Of a DNA stretch of 64,000 bases, positions 54,475-63,380 are shown one piece after another. The stretch spans positions 1-64,000 of the forward strand of contig CBFCZV010000010.1 of NCBI GenBank assembly GCA_965602855.1, given 5' to 3'. This DNA comes from LH-M37 sp965602855 (GTDB lineage: Bacteria; Pseudomonadota; Gammaproteobacteria; SZUA-229). The first letter of the stretch is position 1. Each line of letters starts with the position of its first letter. The notes under the pieces are model-generated. The model saw only the letters and a program-made list of their open reading frames with translations. It did not search any database and was not told the DNA's origin. A program made the position numbers and the translations under genes.

Positions 54475-54698
54475 AGTGATTATGTGTGTATAGCAATAGT
54501 TCACTGTTACCGTGAAATTAGCTGATAATTACTTGTGGTCTTAATATTCTATATTAGATTCTAGATGAACGGTTTGTTTTAATCGTTAAGCGGTTGAGGG
54601 TTACTGTTAATTTATATGGTTATTCGTATAATCATTATTTAGTGAAGAAAGGTTGTTTAGACAGTCATATTTTTTTGTTTTCTATGGAGGGTTGAAGA

Positions 54699-56054
54699 GT
54701 GAAATTATTAAATAAGAGTAAATTCATGTCAGTTATGGTGCTGTCGGGGTTATTTATAACGCCAGTAGCGCAAGCGACTAATGGTTATTTTGCGCATGGC
54801 TACAGTACCAAAGAGAAAGGTATGGCTGGTGCAGGTGTAGCTTATTCGCAGGATGCTTTGGCAGCAGCGACAAATCCTGCTGGTATGGCATTTGTGGGTG
54901 AGCGAATAGATTTGGGTATTGCTGTATTTGATCCTAATGATCGTGGTGTCACCATAACAGGTACAACGAATGCGAATCAGTTTGTGAATGCAGATCCAAG
55001 TTCTGGAGCTGTAACATATACCAGTGATGATGATATGTTTTTGATTCCAAGCTTTGGATATAACTGGCAGGTAGATAGTGATAGTGCGATGGGTATTTCG
55101 GTTTACGGTAATGGCGGTATGAATACTGCGTATGAAGCCTCAGCGACCCCGGGTGGTGCCGGTGTTTTTGGAAATCCGATGATGCCATTTAATGCTGGTG
55201 ATGCCGGTATAAATTTGGCACAAGCGTTCTTTAATTTGAGTCTTGCGAAAAAAACGAGCAGCGATAGTGCTGTAGGTGTAAGTTTGATTCTTGCGGGGCA
55301 ACGTTTTGCGGCGAAAGGTCTGGATGGTTTTGGTGCGATGGCTGCAGATGGCGACGGTAGTGATATTGCGGGTAACGTAAATTCATACTCAACAGGTTTT
55401 GGCTTTAAACTGGGCTATCAGGGTGAGCTGGTCAGCGGCTTAACACTGGGTATCAGCTATCAGTCGGAAATTTCTATGGGTGATTTTGATGAATACAGTG
55501 ATTTGTTTGCCGAAGCGGGTAGTTTTGATATTCCATCAAGTTCTACCATAGGTCTAGCTTATGACTTAGGTAGCGCCGGTACAGTAGTTCTTGATGTGCA
55601 ACGTATTAATTATACTGACGTAGCATCGGTTTCTAACCCTATACAAAACTTATTTGCTTGTATGGGTGGCGATCCAGCCAGTTGTTTGGGCGGCTCAAAT
55701 GGTGCGGGCTTTGGCTGGAATGATATGACCGTGATAAAGCTGGGTTATGAAATAACTGCAGGCGGTAATACATACCGTGTTGGTTACAGTAAGGCTGATA
55801 TGCCTATAGATGGTGGTTCGGATTCAATGACATCGCAGACTTTCTTTAATCTTCTTGCGCCAGCTGTTGTTGAGCAGCACTTCACTTTTGGTATGACCAT
55901 GCCTGTGGGTAAAGATCAGGAATTCAATTTGGCGGTGATGATTGCGCCTAGTGAGTCTGTAACAGGTGCAAATCCTTTTGATGGCGGTTTAACTGACATT
56001 GAAATCGAAATGGAGCAACAAGAAATTCAGGTAGGTTGGGCCTGGAAATATTAA
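54699..56054 (+). CDS. FadL/OmpP1 family outer membrane transporter
   Basis: Outer-membrane barrel of the FadL type that passes hydrophobic molecules. 451 residues: a signal peptide ending near AQA, the N-terminal hatch (ATNGYFAHGYSTKEKGMAGAG), the family box ATNPAGMAFVG, repeated aromatic strands, and the C-terminal VGWAWKY. The start is GTG with GGAGG eight bases upstream. The substrate is unknown; members carry fatty acids, hydrocarbons or aromatic compounds. A TATAAT at 54627-54632 could be its -10. An inverted repeat and a terminator follow. Confidence 0.88.
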   Translation: MKLLNKSKFMSVMVLSGLFITPVAQATNGYFAHGYSTKEKGMAGAGVAYSQDALAAATNPAGMAFVGERIDLGIAVFDPNDRGVTITGTTNANQFVNADPSSGAVTYTSDDDMFLIPSFGYNWQVDSDSAMGISVYGNGGMNTAYEASATPGGAGVFGNPMMPFNAGDAGINLAQAFFNLSLAKKTSSDSAVGVSLILAGQRFAAKGLDGFGAMAADGDGSDIAGNVNSYSTGFGFKLGYQGELVSGLTLGISYQSEISMGDFDEYSDLFAEAGSFDIPSSSTIGLAYDLGSAGTVVLDVQRINYTDVASVSNPIQNLFACMGGDPASCLGGSNGAGFGWNDMTVIKLGYEITAGGNTYRVGYSKADMPIDGGSDSMTSQTFFNLLAPAVVEQHFTFGMTMPVGKDQEFNLAVMIAPSESVTGANPFDGGLTDIEIEMEQQEIQVGWAWKY

Positions 56055-56089
56055 TATTCTAAAAGTTTTATTAATAATTTAGAATATTA
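56052..56089 (+). repeat. A/T-rich perfect inverted repeat after the FadL-type gene
   Basis: TAATATTCTAAA (56052-56063) and TTTAGAATATTA (56078-56089) match over 12 bases with a 14-base loop, and the left arm overlaps the stop codon. A GC-rich terminator follows at once. It may add mRNA stability or be an operator; unknown. Confidence 0.5.
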
Positions 56090-56100
56090 TTGTTTAATAA

Positions 56101-56127
56101 AAAGACCTCCAGTCGGAGGTCTTTTTA
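56101..56127 (+). terminator. Terminator after the FadL-type gene
   Basis: AGACCTCC (56103-56110) pairs with GGAGGTCT (56115-56122) around AGTC, followed by a T-run and preceded by an A-run. Confidence 0.88.
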
Positions 56128-56282
56128 TTTTGTTGAGAGTGGATACTAATGCTTGCATTGTATAGCTGAATTGAATTACATTAGCTATCCTACGTGTATC
56201 AGGTGCTTAGCCGCTTCTTTTTTGAGGAGGCTGTTGAGCTAAAAAGTAGAATAAAAAAGACTAAATTGGAGAGGAATTAAGT

Positions 56283-57212
56283 ATGAAATCAGTTCAATCA
56301 AAATGGCTAGCGGGTATTGCTGCTGCCGTTCTAAGTGTGGCATCGATTGCAGCTCAGGCTGCGGGTGAAATGTTACCATTTACTTTAGGTTCAAGCAGTG
56401 GCGGTGAAGTTGCCGATAAAATTGAAAATGTAAAGAAAGCGCTACAAGATAACGGTTTTGAAATTGCGGGTGATTACTCACCTTTTGCTGACGCACACAT
56501 CATTGTTGTTACTAATGCGACGCTGAAGAAGGCTGCCGCTAGTCATGATCGTGCTGGTTATGTTGTTGCACAACGTGTGTCGATAACCAAAGTAGCGGGT
56601 AAAGTTCAGATTTCTTACACCAATCCTAATTACATGGCCGCAGCCTATCGTGTTGAAGCTAATCTCAGCAGTGTAGGTGATGCATTGAAAGCGGCTCTGG
56701 GTTCTGTTAAGGCATATGGTCCTGAAGAAGGTTTAACCAAGGATGATTTGAATGAATATCACTATACCTTTGGTATGGAGTATTTTGATGAGCCGAATGA
56801 GCTAGCTGAATATGATAGTCACTCAGAAGCAACTGGTGTTGTTGAGAAGAACTTGAAATCAGGTGCTGGTGGTACTTCCATGGTTTATCGCATAGACATT
56901 CCTGGCACCAAGCAAACACTGTTTGGCGTGGGCATGAAAGCGGGTGAAGACGGTAATAAGTACATGGATGATAGCTTTATCATGAATGAAATTGATTTTA
57001 AAGCTACTCGCTCAACAGCTCATATACCGTATGAGATGCTGGTAAAAGGCGGTGATGTTGAAGGTTTGCATTCACGTTTCCGTATTGCCGTGAATTTCCC
57101 TGATCTGAGTATGATGGGAGATAACAGCTTCATGAACATCATGCCTTCACCTGATGCGGTTAGAGATGCAATGGCTGCTGCTGCTGGTGGTGAGACAGAA
57201 GAAGATTTCTAA
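56283..57212 (+). CDS. Exported DUF302-like protein
   Basis: A 309-residue protein with a signal peptide (about 1-27, AAQA). The next part (about 43-130) resembles DUF302: VKKALQDNGFEIAGDY, then HIIVVTNATLKKAAAS and RVSITKVAGKVQIS, ending near NPNYMAAAY. The C-terminal half (about 160-309) resembles nothing I know; it has an acidic tail GGETEEDF. GGAGAGG precedes the ATG. It sits between two terminators as its own transcript, after the FadL gene. Function unknown; periplasmic or outer-membrane-associated location is inferred. Confidence 0.7.
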   Translation: MKSVQSKWLAGIAAAVLSVASIAAQAAGEMLPFTLGSSSGGEVADKIENVKKALQDNGFEIAGDYSPFADAHIIVVTNATLKKAAASHDRAGYVVAQRVSITKVAGKVQISYTNPNYMAAAYRVEANLSSVGDALKAALGSVKAYGPEEGLTKDDLNEYHYTFGMEYFDEPNELAEYDSHSEATGVVEKNLKSGAGGTSMVYRIDIPGTKQTLFGVGMKAGEDGNKYMDDSFIMNEIDFKATRSTAHIPYEMLVKGGDVEGLHSRFRIAVNFPDLSMMGDNSFMNIMPSPDAVRDAMAAAAGGETEEDF

Positions 57213-57239
57213 GTAGTAGACATCTTTCTAGATAAAAGG

Positions 57240-57268
57240 AGCCCCGGCATTGTCGGGGCTTTTTTTTG
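57240..57268 (+). terminator. Terminator after the DUF302-like gene
   Basis: AGCCCCG (57240-57246) and CGGGGCT (57254-57260) form a seven-pair stem with loop GCATTGT, followed by eight or more Ts. Confidence 0.9.
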
Positions 57269-57312
57269 TCTGGATTTGTTGTTTGCTAAATAAGTAAAAG
57301 TTAATAAAGTTC

Positions 57313-57341
57313 GTGAAATTTATTTCGTAACAGTTTAGAAT
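57313..57341 (+). promoter_or_regulatory. Candidate promoter of the ilvBNC operon
   Basis: GTGAAA (57313-57318, four of six) and TAGAAT (57336-57341, five of six) with a 17-base spacer. The leader of about 67 bases holds a short hairpin GCCC-GTAAT-GGGC at 57354-57366. No Ile/Val/Leu-rich leader ORF was seen. Confidence 0.4.
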
Positions 57342-57414
57342 CAGCGCTTCGTGCCCGTAATGGGCGTGTTTAAAAGTGTATGATTTAAAAAGGTTTTTTT
57401 TGTAGGGTCTGAAT

Positions 57415-59109
57415 GTGGAATTAACTGGCGCAGAAATTATTATTGAGTGTCTCAAAGCTGAGGACATTGATCATGTCTTTGGCTATCCTGGTGGCGCGGT
57501 CTTGCATATCTATGATGCTTTTTATAAGCAGGATGATGTCAAGCATATCCTCGTGCGCCATGAACAGGGGGCGACGCACGCTGCCGACGGCTATGCGCGC
57601 TCTACTGGTAAAGCGGGTGTTGTCCTGGTGACTTCAGGTCCTGGTGCGACTAATGCAGTGACTGGTATCGCAACCGCTTACATGGACTCCGTCCCCATGA
57701 TCGTTATCACAGGGCAGGTACCTAAGCCATTGATTGGTAACGATGCTTTTCAGGAAGTGGATTCTGTGGGTATTACTCGCCCCATTGTTAAACACAACTT
57801 CCTGATCGAAGATGTGAAGGATATTGCCAGGGTTTTCAAGCAGGCTTTCTTTGTAGCGACAACGGGTAGACCGGGTCCTGTGGTGATTGATATCCCCAAA
57901 GACATTACCGCGCATAAGACGGAATTTAGCTATCCACAAGATATTACCATGCGCTCTTATAACCCGACGACCAAGGGACATCCGGGTCAGATCAAGCGAG
58001 CTATTGATATTATTCTCGGAGCTGAACGCCCCATGATCTACACCGGTGGTGGTGTGATTCTGGGTAACGGTTCAGAGCAATTGCGCCAGTTCACCAAAAA
58101 ACTGGGTTATCCGATTACTCAGACGCTGATGGGGCTGGGTGCATTTCCTGCCAGTGACAAGCAGTCACTGGGTATGCTGGGCATGCACGGCACCTATGAA
58201 GCCAATATGGGCATGCATCATTGTGATGTGATGATTGCTATTGGTGCACGTTTTGATGACCGCGTTACCGGCAATCTTGAAAAATTCTGCCCTGATGCCA
58301 CCATTATTCACGTTGATGTCGACCCTGCCTCTATTTCAAAAAATGTGAGAGTGGATGTGCCGATTGTGGGTGAAGTTATTCAGGTGCTGAATGATTTTAA
58401 TCAGGCGATCGAGCAAACTGATCGAACACCGAATGCCTCTGCGCTTGAAAAATGGTGGACTCAAATTGACGAGTGGCGATCTCAGGATTGTTTAAAATTT
58501 GATCGTGAGAGTGAAATCATCAAGCCGCAGTTTGTTATTGAGAAGATGCATGAAATCACTGGTGGTGGCGCTATTGTGACTTCCGATGTCGGTCAGCACC
58601 AGATGTTCGCTGCACAGTATTATGGTTTTGATGAGCCACGTCGCTGGATTAACTCAGGTGGTCTCGGCACCATGGGTTTTGGATTGCCTGCAGCCATGGG
58701 TGCTCAGTTAGCACACCCTGATGATCTGGTCATGTGTGTGACGGGTGAGTCCAGCATACAGATGTGTATTCAGGAGCTGGGTACTTGCACTCAATATGCC
58801 TTACCGCTGAAGATTATAAATCTGAATAATGGCTATATGGGCATGGTTCGTCAGTGGCAGGAATTCTTCTACGACAAGCGCTACTCAAACTCACATATGG
58901 ATGTTCAGCCTGATTTTGTAAAATTGGCTGAGGCCTATGGGCATGTTGGAATTCGAATTGAAAAACCAGCCGATGTCGAGCCTGCGCTTAAAGAAGCCAT
59001 TGCGCAAAAAGATCGTCTGGTCTTCCTCGACTTCATTACTACCCAGGAAGAAAATGTTTATCCAATGATTCCTGCCGGTGCCGGCATGAACGAAATGATA
59101 TTGGTGTAA
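57415..59109 (+). CDS. ilvB: Acetolactate synthase large subunit
   Basis: Thiamine-diphosphate enzyme for the first common step of valine, leucine and isoleucine synthesis. 564 residues: N-terminal TPP pyrimidine domain (FGYPGGAVLHIYDA, HEQGATHAADGYAR), a central FAD-binding domain, and the C-terminal TPP domain with TGESSIQMCIQELGTC and LNNGYMGMVRQWQ. The TPP motif reads GES where related enzymes have GDG or GEG. The start is GTG with AGGG eight bases upstream. ilvN follows five bases later. Confidence 0.96.
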   Translation: MELTGAEIIIECLKAEDIDHVFGYPGGAVLHIYDAFYKQDDVKHILVRHEQGATHAADGYARSTGKAGVVLVTSGPGATNAVTGIATAYMDSVPMIVITGQVPKPLIGNDAFQEVDSVGITRPIVKHNFLIEDVKDIARVFKQAFFVATTGRPGPVVIDIPKDITAHKTEFSYPQDITMRSYNPTTKGHPGQIKRAIDIILGAERPMIYTGGGVILGNGSEQLRQFTKKLGYPITQTLMGLGAFPASDKQSLGMLGMHGTYEANMGMHHCDVMIAIGARFDDRVTGNLEKFCPDATIIHVDVDPASISKNVRVDVPIVGEVIQVLNDFNQAIEQTDRTPNASALEKWWTQIDEWRSQDCLKFDRESEIIKPQFVIEKMHEITGGGAIVTSDVGQHQMFAAQYYGFDEPRRWINSGGLGTMGFGLPAAMGAQLAHPDDLVMCVTGESSIQMCIQELGTCTQYALPLKIINLNNGYMGMVRQWQEFFYDKRYSNSHMDVQPDFVKLAEAYGHVGIRIEKPADVEPALKEAIAQKDRLVFLDFITTQEENVYPMIPAGAGMNEMILV

Positions 59110-59114
59110 AGAAG

Positions 59115-59603
59115 ATGCGACACATTATTTCAATACTACTGGAAAATGAATCAGGTGCACTGTCGAGAGTAGCGGGCTTGTTTTCAGCGCGTGCTTATAA
59201 TATCGAGTCTCTGACGGTGGCACCAACGGATGATCCTACCTTGTCGCGTATGACACTGGTGACATCAGGAACCGATGACATCATTGAGCAAATTAGCAAA
59301 CAGCTCAATAAGCTGGTTGATGTAGTTAAAATACACGACCTGACTGAAGATGCGCACATCGAACGCGAGCTGATGCTGATAAAAGTACAGGCGATCAATG
59401 AGACTCGAGACGAAGTGAAGCGACTGGTCGAAATATTTCGTGCTCGCATTATTGATGTTACTGATACTACTTATACGGTAGAAATTACCGGTAACGGTGC
59501 CAAGCTAGATGCTTTCATGGAAGCATTATCAAATATTACCATTCATGAAGTCGTGCGCTCAGGTTTGCTGGGTATCAGCCGTGGTGACCGAGTGCTGAGT
59601 TAA
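59115..59603 (+). CDS. ilvN: Acetolactate synthase small (regulatory) subunit
   Basis: ACT-domain subunit that raises activity of IlvB and gives valine feedback inhibition. 162 residues: ACT domain at 1-75 (HIISILLENESGALSRVAGLFSAR without its last part, then NIESLTVAPT) and a C-terminal domain (ELMLIKVQA, IFRARIIDVTDTTYTVE). The name ilvH is equally used. Confidence 0.95.
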   Translation: MRHIISILLENESGALSRVAGLFSARAYNIESLTVAPTDDPTLSRMTLVTSGTDDIIEQISKQLNKLVDVVKIHDLTEDAHIERELMLIKVQAINETRDEVKRLVEIFRARIIDVTDTTYTVEITGNGAKLDAFMEALSNITIHEVVRSGLLGISRGDRVLS

Positions 59604-59654
59604 CGCAATCAATTCAACAAATTAATTTTAAGTAAATAAACTGGACTACAAAAA

Positions 59655-60671
59655 ATGAATATTTATTACGATAAAGACTGTGATCTTTCAATCATCCAAG
59701 GCAAAAAAGTTAGCATCATTGGTTATGGCTCACAGGGCCATGCTCACGCTAACAACCTGAAAGACTCAGGTGTAGACGTAACTGTTGGTTTGCGTGAAGG
59801 CTCATCTTCAGCTGCTAAAGCCGAGGCTGCTGGCCTTAAAGTTGCCTCAATTGAAGATGCGGTTGCTTCTGCTGATGTGGTTATGGTGTTAGCTCCAGAC
59901 GAAAGTCAGGCTTCACTTTATAAAGATCAAATTGAACCTAATATTAAACAAGGTGCTGCTCTGGCATTTGCGCACGGTTTCAATATTCATTTTAAAGCGA
60001 TTTCACCGCGCGCTGATTTAGACGTTATTATGATTGCACCTAAAGCACCGGGTCACACTGTTCGTAGCGAATTTGCCAATGGTGGCGGTATCCCTGATTT
60101 AATCGCTATCTCACAGGATGCAACAGGTAATGCTAAAGGCATTGCATTGTCATACGCTTCAGGTATTGGTGGTGGTCGCACAGCTATTATCGAAACTACC
60201 TTCCGTGAAGAAACTGAAACAGACTTATTCGGTGAGCAAGCTGTATTGTGTGGCGGTACTACTGCACTGGTTCAGGCAGGTTTCGAAACATTGGTTGAAG
60301 CGGGCTATGCACCAGAAATGGCTTACTTTGAATGTTTGCATGAGTTGAAATTGATTGTTGACCTGATGTATCAGGGCGGTATCGCTGATATGCGTTACTC
60401 AATTTCTAACACAGCGGAATATGGTGATGTTTCTCGTGGCCCACGCGTTGTTAATGAAAATACCAAAGCTGAAATGAAGAAAATTCTTGGTGAAATTCAG
60501 AGTGGCGAATTTGCTAAAGAATTCCTGGCTGAAATGGCTGATGGTGGTAAGAACCTGGAAGCCAAACGTGATGCAACACGTAAGCACCCAATTGAAGTCA
60601 CCGGCGAAAAACTACGCAGCATGATGCCATGGATTAAAACGAATAAAATCGTAGATAAATCCAAGAACTAA
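59655..60671 (+). CDS. ilvC: Ketol-acid reductoisomerase
   Basis: NADPH and Mg enzyme that converts acetolactate to dihydroxyisovalerate. 338 residues, the short class I form. Seen: the nucleotide loop IGYGSQGHAHANNLKDSGV, VGLREGSSS for NADPH phosphate binding, APKAPGHTVRSE, and the metal-binding C-terminal domain with DLFGEQAVLCGG and ECLHELKLIVDLMYQGG. A strong terminator follows at 60716. Confidence 0.97.
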   Translation: MNIYYDKDCDLSIIQGKKVSIIGYGSQGHAHANNLKDSGVDVTVGLREGSSSAAKAEAAGLKVASIEDAVASADVVMVLAPDESQASLYKDQIEPNIKQGAALAFAHGFNIHFKAISPRADLDVIMIAPKAPGHTVRSEFANGGGIPDLIAISQDATGNAKGIALSYASGIGGGRTAIIETTFREETETDLFGEQAVLCGGTTALVQAGFETLVEAGYAPEMAYFECLHELKLIVDLMYQGGIADMRYSISNTAEYGDVSRGPRVVNENTKAEMKKILGEIQSGEFAKEFLAEMADGGKNLEAKRDATRKHPIEVTGEKLRSMMPWIKTNKIVDKSKN

Positions 60672-60715
60672 GAAATATGACTACTCATAGTAATCGTTAT
60701 TTCTACGTTTGAATA

Positions 60716-60744
60716 AAAAGGGGCTGGAAACAGCCCTTTTTTAT
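60716..60744 (+). terminator. Terminator after ilvC
   Basis: GGGGCTG (60721-60727) and CAGCCCC (60732-60738) around GAAA, with A5 before and T6 after. It could work both ways. Confidence 0.92.
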
Positions 60745-60778
60745 TGGTGTTGAACCCATATTAGACTAACCTTGCAGT

Positions 60779-61564
60779 ATGAATAATCAAAAAGAAAGCC
60801 AATCCGAAGTTCCTGTTCCAAAGCCTGGAAGACGTGGCGTTTATCTGTTGCCCAATCTTTTAACAACAGCGGCGCTATTTGCGGGTTTTTATGCCATCGT
60901 TGCCGCCATAAACGGGAAGTTTGAACCGGCCTCTGTGGCTATTTTTGTTGCCATGGTTCTCGACGGTCTCGACGGACGCGTTGCGCGCATGACCAACACA
61001 CAAAGTGATTTTGGTGCCGAATACGATAGTCTCTCCGATATGATTTCTTTTGGTCTTGCTCCAGCTCTGGTGATGTATATCTGGTCCTTATCCTCATTGG
61101 TGGATTATGGTTGGCAGTGGGGCAAGCTTGGCTGGTTGGGTGCTTTTATTTATGTTGCCGCAGCCGCACTAAGGCTGGCTCGTTTTAACACCAAAGCGAG
61201 CAGTAGTGACAAGCGATATTTTCAGGGCTTGCCTAGCCCGGCAGCAGCAGCTGTTGTTGTAGGTATGGTCTGGTTTTTCTTTGATCAGCAGGTAAAAGGC
61301 CAGGATGTTGCACCAGTAGCATTGGCGCTAACAGTAATAACCGGCCTGTTGATGGTGAGTAATGTTTCTTATTACAGCTTCAAAGATCTCGACTTCAAAA
61401 ACAAAGTACCATTTATTGCGATTTTTGCCATCGTATTGATTTTTGTATTAATAGCGATAGATCCGGCAAAAACACTTTTTGCTGGCTTCCTTATCTATGC
61501 CTTGTCGGGGCCAATAATCAGTATCATGCGTCGGGTTCGAAAGCGTTCTCAGCGCCAGTCCTGA
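60779..61564 (+). CDS. pssA: CDP-diacylglycerol--serine O-phosphatidyltransferase
   Basis: Membrane enzyme that makes phosphatidylserine, the precursor of phosphatidylethanolamine. 261 residues with about seven hydrophobic helices and the CDP-alcohol phosphotransferase motif DGLDGRVARMTNTQSDFG followed by EYDSLSD. It is the multi-span type, not the E. coli phospholipase D-like type. The order ilvC-pssA-leuA is seen in other beta- and gammaproteobacteria. Confidence 0.94.
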   Translation: MNNQKESQSEVPVPKPGRRGVYLLPNLLTTAALFAGFYAIVAAINGKFEPASVAIFVAMVLDGLDGRVARMTNTQSDFGAEYDSLSDMISFGLAPALVMYIWSLSSLVDYGWQWGKLGWLGAFIYVAAAALRLARFNTKASSSDKRYFQGLPSPAAAAVVVGMVWFFFDQQVKGQDVAPVALALTVITGLLMVSNVSYYSFKDLDFKNKVPFIAIFAIVLIFVLIAIDPAKTLFAGFLIYALSGPIISIMRRVRKRSQRQS

Positions 61565-61581
61565 TTATTGCTTATCAGGGC

Positions 61582-61610
61582 TTGTGCAATATCAAATCAG
61601 TCGCTATAGT
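61582..61610 (+). promoter_or_regulatory. Candidate promoter before the leu leader
   Basis: TTGTGC (61582-61587) and TATAGT (61605-61610, five of six) with a 17-base spacer. Transcription would start near 61617, only about five bases before the leader ATG, which would then be almost leaderless. The -35 is weak. Confidence 0.4.
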
Positions 61611-61621
61611 TAAATGCAATC

Positions 61622-61723
61622 ATGAATACATCAGAACAACGAAGTTTTTCTATCAACAAGGTGCTTACCCTAAGTACATTGTGTTCTGTTGTGCTTGACC
61701 TGTCATTACTACTCCTGCCGTAA
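61622..61723 (+). CDS. Leucine-rich leader peptide upstream of leuA
   Basis: A 33-residue frame, MNTSEQRSFSINKVLTLSTL followed by CSVVLDLSLLLLP, contains nine leucines, four of them consecutive (codons 29-32: TTA CTA CTC CTG) just before the stop. This is the pattern of amino-acid-sensing leaders such as enterobacterial leuL. The ATG has no good ribosome binding site. The Leu codons contain CTACTCC, complementary to the leuA binding site 100 bases downstream. It may be real or chance; the Leu run at this exact place makes it likely. Confidence 0.55.
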   Translation: MNTSEQRSFSINKVLTLSTLCSVVLDLSLLLLP

Positions 61724-61820
61724 GGCATATTAAGAAAGTCTGGCGAGGCGAAACGCGTATTTAATATTTTCTGCACATTTTTTGGTATATTAGCGACCAA
61801 AGTATTTTTTGCCGGAGTAG
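61709..61820 (+). promoter_or_regulatory. Putative leucine attenuator with leuA ribosome-site pairing
   Basis: CTACTCC (61709-61715, within the Leu codons) is the exact reverse complement of GGAGTAG (61814-61820), the leuA ribosome binding site; two further pairs follow after one mismatch. Between them, TTTGGT (61781-61786) and ACCAAA (61796-61801) form a weak stem followed by TATTTTTT, a possible terminator, and TGCC/GGCA form a hairpin at the leader stop. A stalled ribosome would cover 61709-61715 and free leuA. Confidence 0.45.
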
Positions 61821-61823
61821 AGC

Positions 61824-63380
61824 ATGAGCAAAAGCAATCAAGATAAATTAATCATATTCGACACCACCTTACGTGATGGCGAACAAAGTCCCGGTGCGTC
61901 CATGACCCGGGATGAAAAAGTACGCATCGCCAAAGCATTAGAAAAAATGCGTGTCGATGTTATCGAAGCCGGGTTTCCCATTGCCAGCCCGGGTGATTTT
62001 GAATCAGTGCAGGCGGTTGCCAGCGTCATTAAAGACAGCACCGTTTGTGGTTTGGCACGCGCACTGGAAAAAGACATCGCTCGTGCTGGCGAAGCTTTAA
62101 AATCTGCCGAGTCATCACGTATTCACACTTTTATTGCGACTTCACCTATTCATATGGAAATGAAACTGCGAATGCAGCCCGATGATGTTCTGGCGCAGGC
62201 AGTCAGATCGGTCAAGCAGGCACGTGGTTTGACTGACAATGTTGAGTTCTCCCCCGAAGATGCCGGACGTTCTGAGCTGGATTTTCTTTGCCGTATCATT
62301 GAAGCGGTGATCGATGCCGGTGCCACTACCATTAATATTCCCGATACCGTGGGTTATAACATCCCGCATCAGTTCGGTGATTTGATTAAGAACTTGCTGG
62401 AACGTATTCCGAATTCGGATAAAGCTATTTTCTCTGTGCATTGTCACAATGATCTGGGTTTAGCCGTGGGTAACTCATTGGCCGCCGTATTGAATGGTGC
62501 GCGTCAGGTTGAATGTACTATCAATGGTCTGGGTGAACGCGCTGGCAATGCTTCGCTGGAAGAAGTGGTCATGGCCGTGCGCACGCGTCAGGATATTTTC
62601 CCCTGTGATACTTCACTGGATGCTACGCAGATTATGGCCTGTTCTCGTATGGTGTCGAGCATCACCGGTTTTCCTGTGCAGCCTAACAAAGCCATTGTGG
62701 GTGCGAATGCCTTTGCACACGAATCGGGCATTCATCAGGATGGTGTTTTGAAAAATCGTGAGACTTACGAAATCATGCGCGCTCAGGACGTAGGCTGGGC
62801 AGCTAACCGTATGGTTATGGGTAAGCACTCCGGTCGCAATGCATTTAAAACTCGCATGAAAGAATTGAATATCGATTTTGATACCGAGCAGGAATTGAAC
62901 GATACCTTCGCACGATTTAAAGATCTTGCTGATAAAAAACATGAGATTTTTGATGAGGATTTACAGGCATTGGTCGCTGAAACTAATGCTTCAGCATTGA
63001 ATGAACACTTTAAATTAGTCAGTCTTAAAGTCTGTTCTGAAACCGGTGAAACACCGAATGCTTCATTGGTGTTGAGTGTTGGTGATAAAGAAGTTACTGC
63101 TAAATCTGAAGGTAGTGGCCCGGTTGATGCTGTTTTTCGTGCCATCGAATCTGTGGTCAATAGCGAAACTGAATTGCAGCTTTATTCGGTGAATGCGATT
63201 ACCAGCGGTACTGATGCTCAGGGTGAAGTCACCGTGCGTCTTGAAAAAGCCGGACGTATTGTCAGCGGTCAGGGAGCCGATACCGATATCGTTATTGCTT
63301 CCACCAAAGCCTATATCAATGCGCTGAATAAGCTGACCCAGTCCGACGACAGAGAACATCCTCAAAAGGGTGATGTCTAG
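61824..63380 (+). CDS. leuA: 2-isopropylmalate synthase
   Basis: Condenses 2-ketoisovalerate with acetyl-CoA, the first step of leucine synthesis, and is feedback-inhibited by leucine. 518 residues: TIM barrel (1-270) with TTLRDGEQSPGASM, metal-binding VHCHNDLG and NGLGERAGN; the GIHQDGVLKN region; and a C-terminal LeuA regulatory domain (about 390-500). GGAG lies six bases before the ATG. Probably under the leader described upstream. Confidence 0.96.
   Translation: MSKSNQDKLIIFDTTLRDGEQSPGASMTRDEKVRIAKALEKMRVDVIEAGFPIASPGDFESVQAVASVIKDSTVCGLARALEKDIARAGEALKSAESSRIHTFIATSPIHMEMKLRMQPDDVLAQAVRSVKQARGLTDNVEFSPEDAGRSELDFLCRIIEAVIDAGATTINIPDTVGYNIPHQFGDLIKNLLERIPNSDKAIFSVHCHNDLGLAVGNSLAAVLNGARQVECTINGLGERAGNASLEEVVMAVRTRQDIFPCDTSLDATQIMACSRMVSSITGFPVQPNKAIVGANAFAHESGIHQDGVLKNRETYEIMRAQDVGWAANRMVMGKHSGRNAFKTRMKELNIDFDTEQELNDTFARFKDLADKKHEIFDEDLQALVAETNASALNEHFKLVSLKVCSETGETPNASLVLSVGDKEVTAKSEGSGPVDAVFRAIESVVNSETELQLYSVNAITSGTDAQGEVTVRLEKAGRIVSGQGADTDIVIASTKAYINALNKLTQSDDREHPQKGDV

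Noticed and set aside
57342..57414. ilvB leader considered as an attenuator
   Set aside because: The GCCC/GGGC hairpin is short, no T-run follows it directly, and no Ile/Val/Leu-rich leader frame is present.
61597..61800. Minus-strand frame of 67 codons in the pssA-leuA spacer
   Set aside because: No ribosome binding site or domain; the plus-strand leader with its Leu run explains the spacer better.
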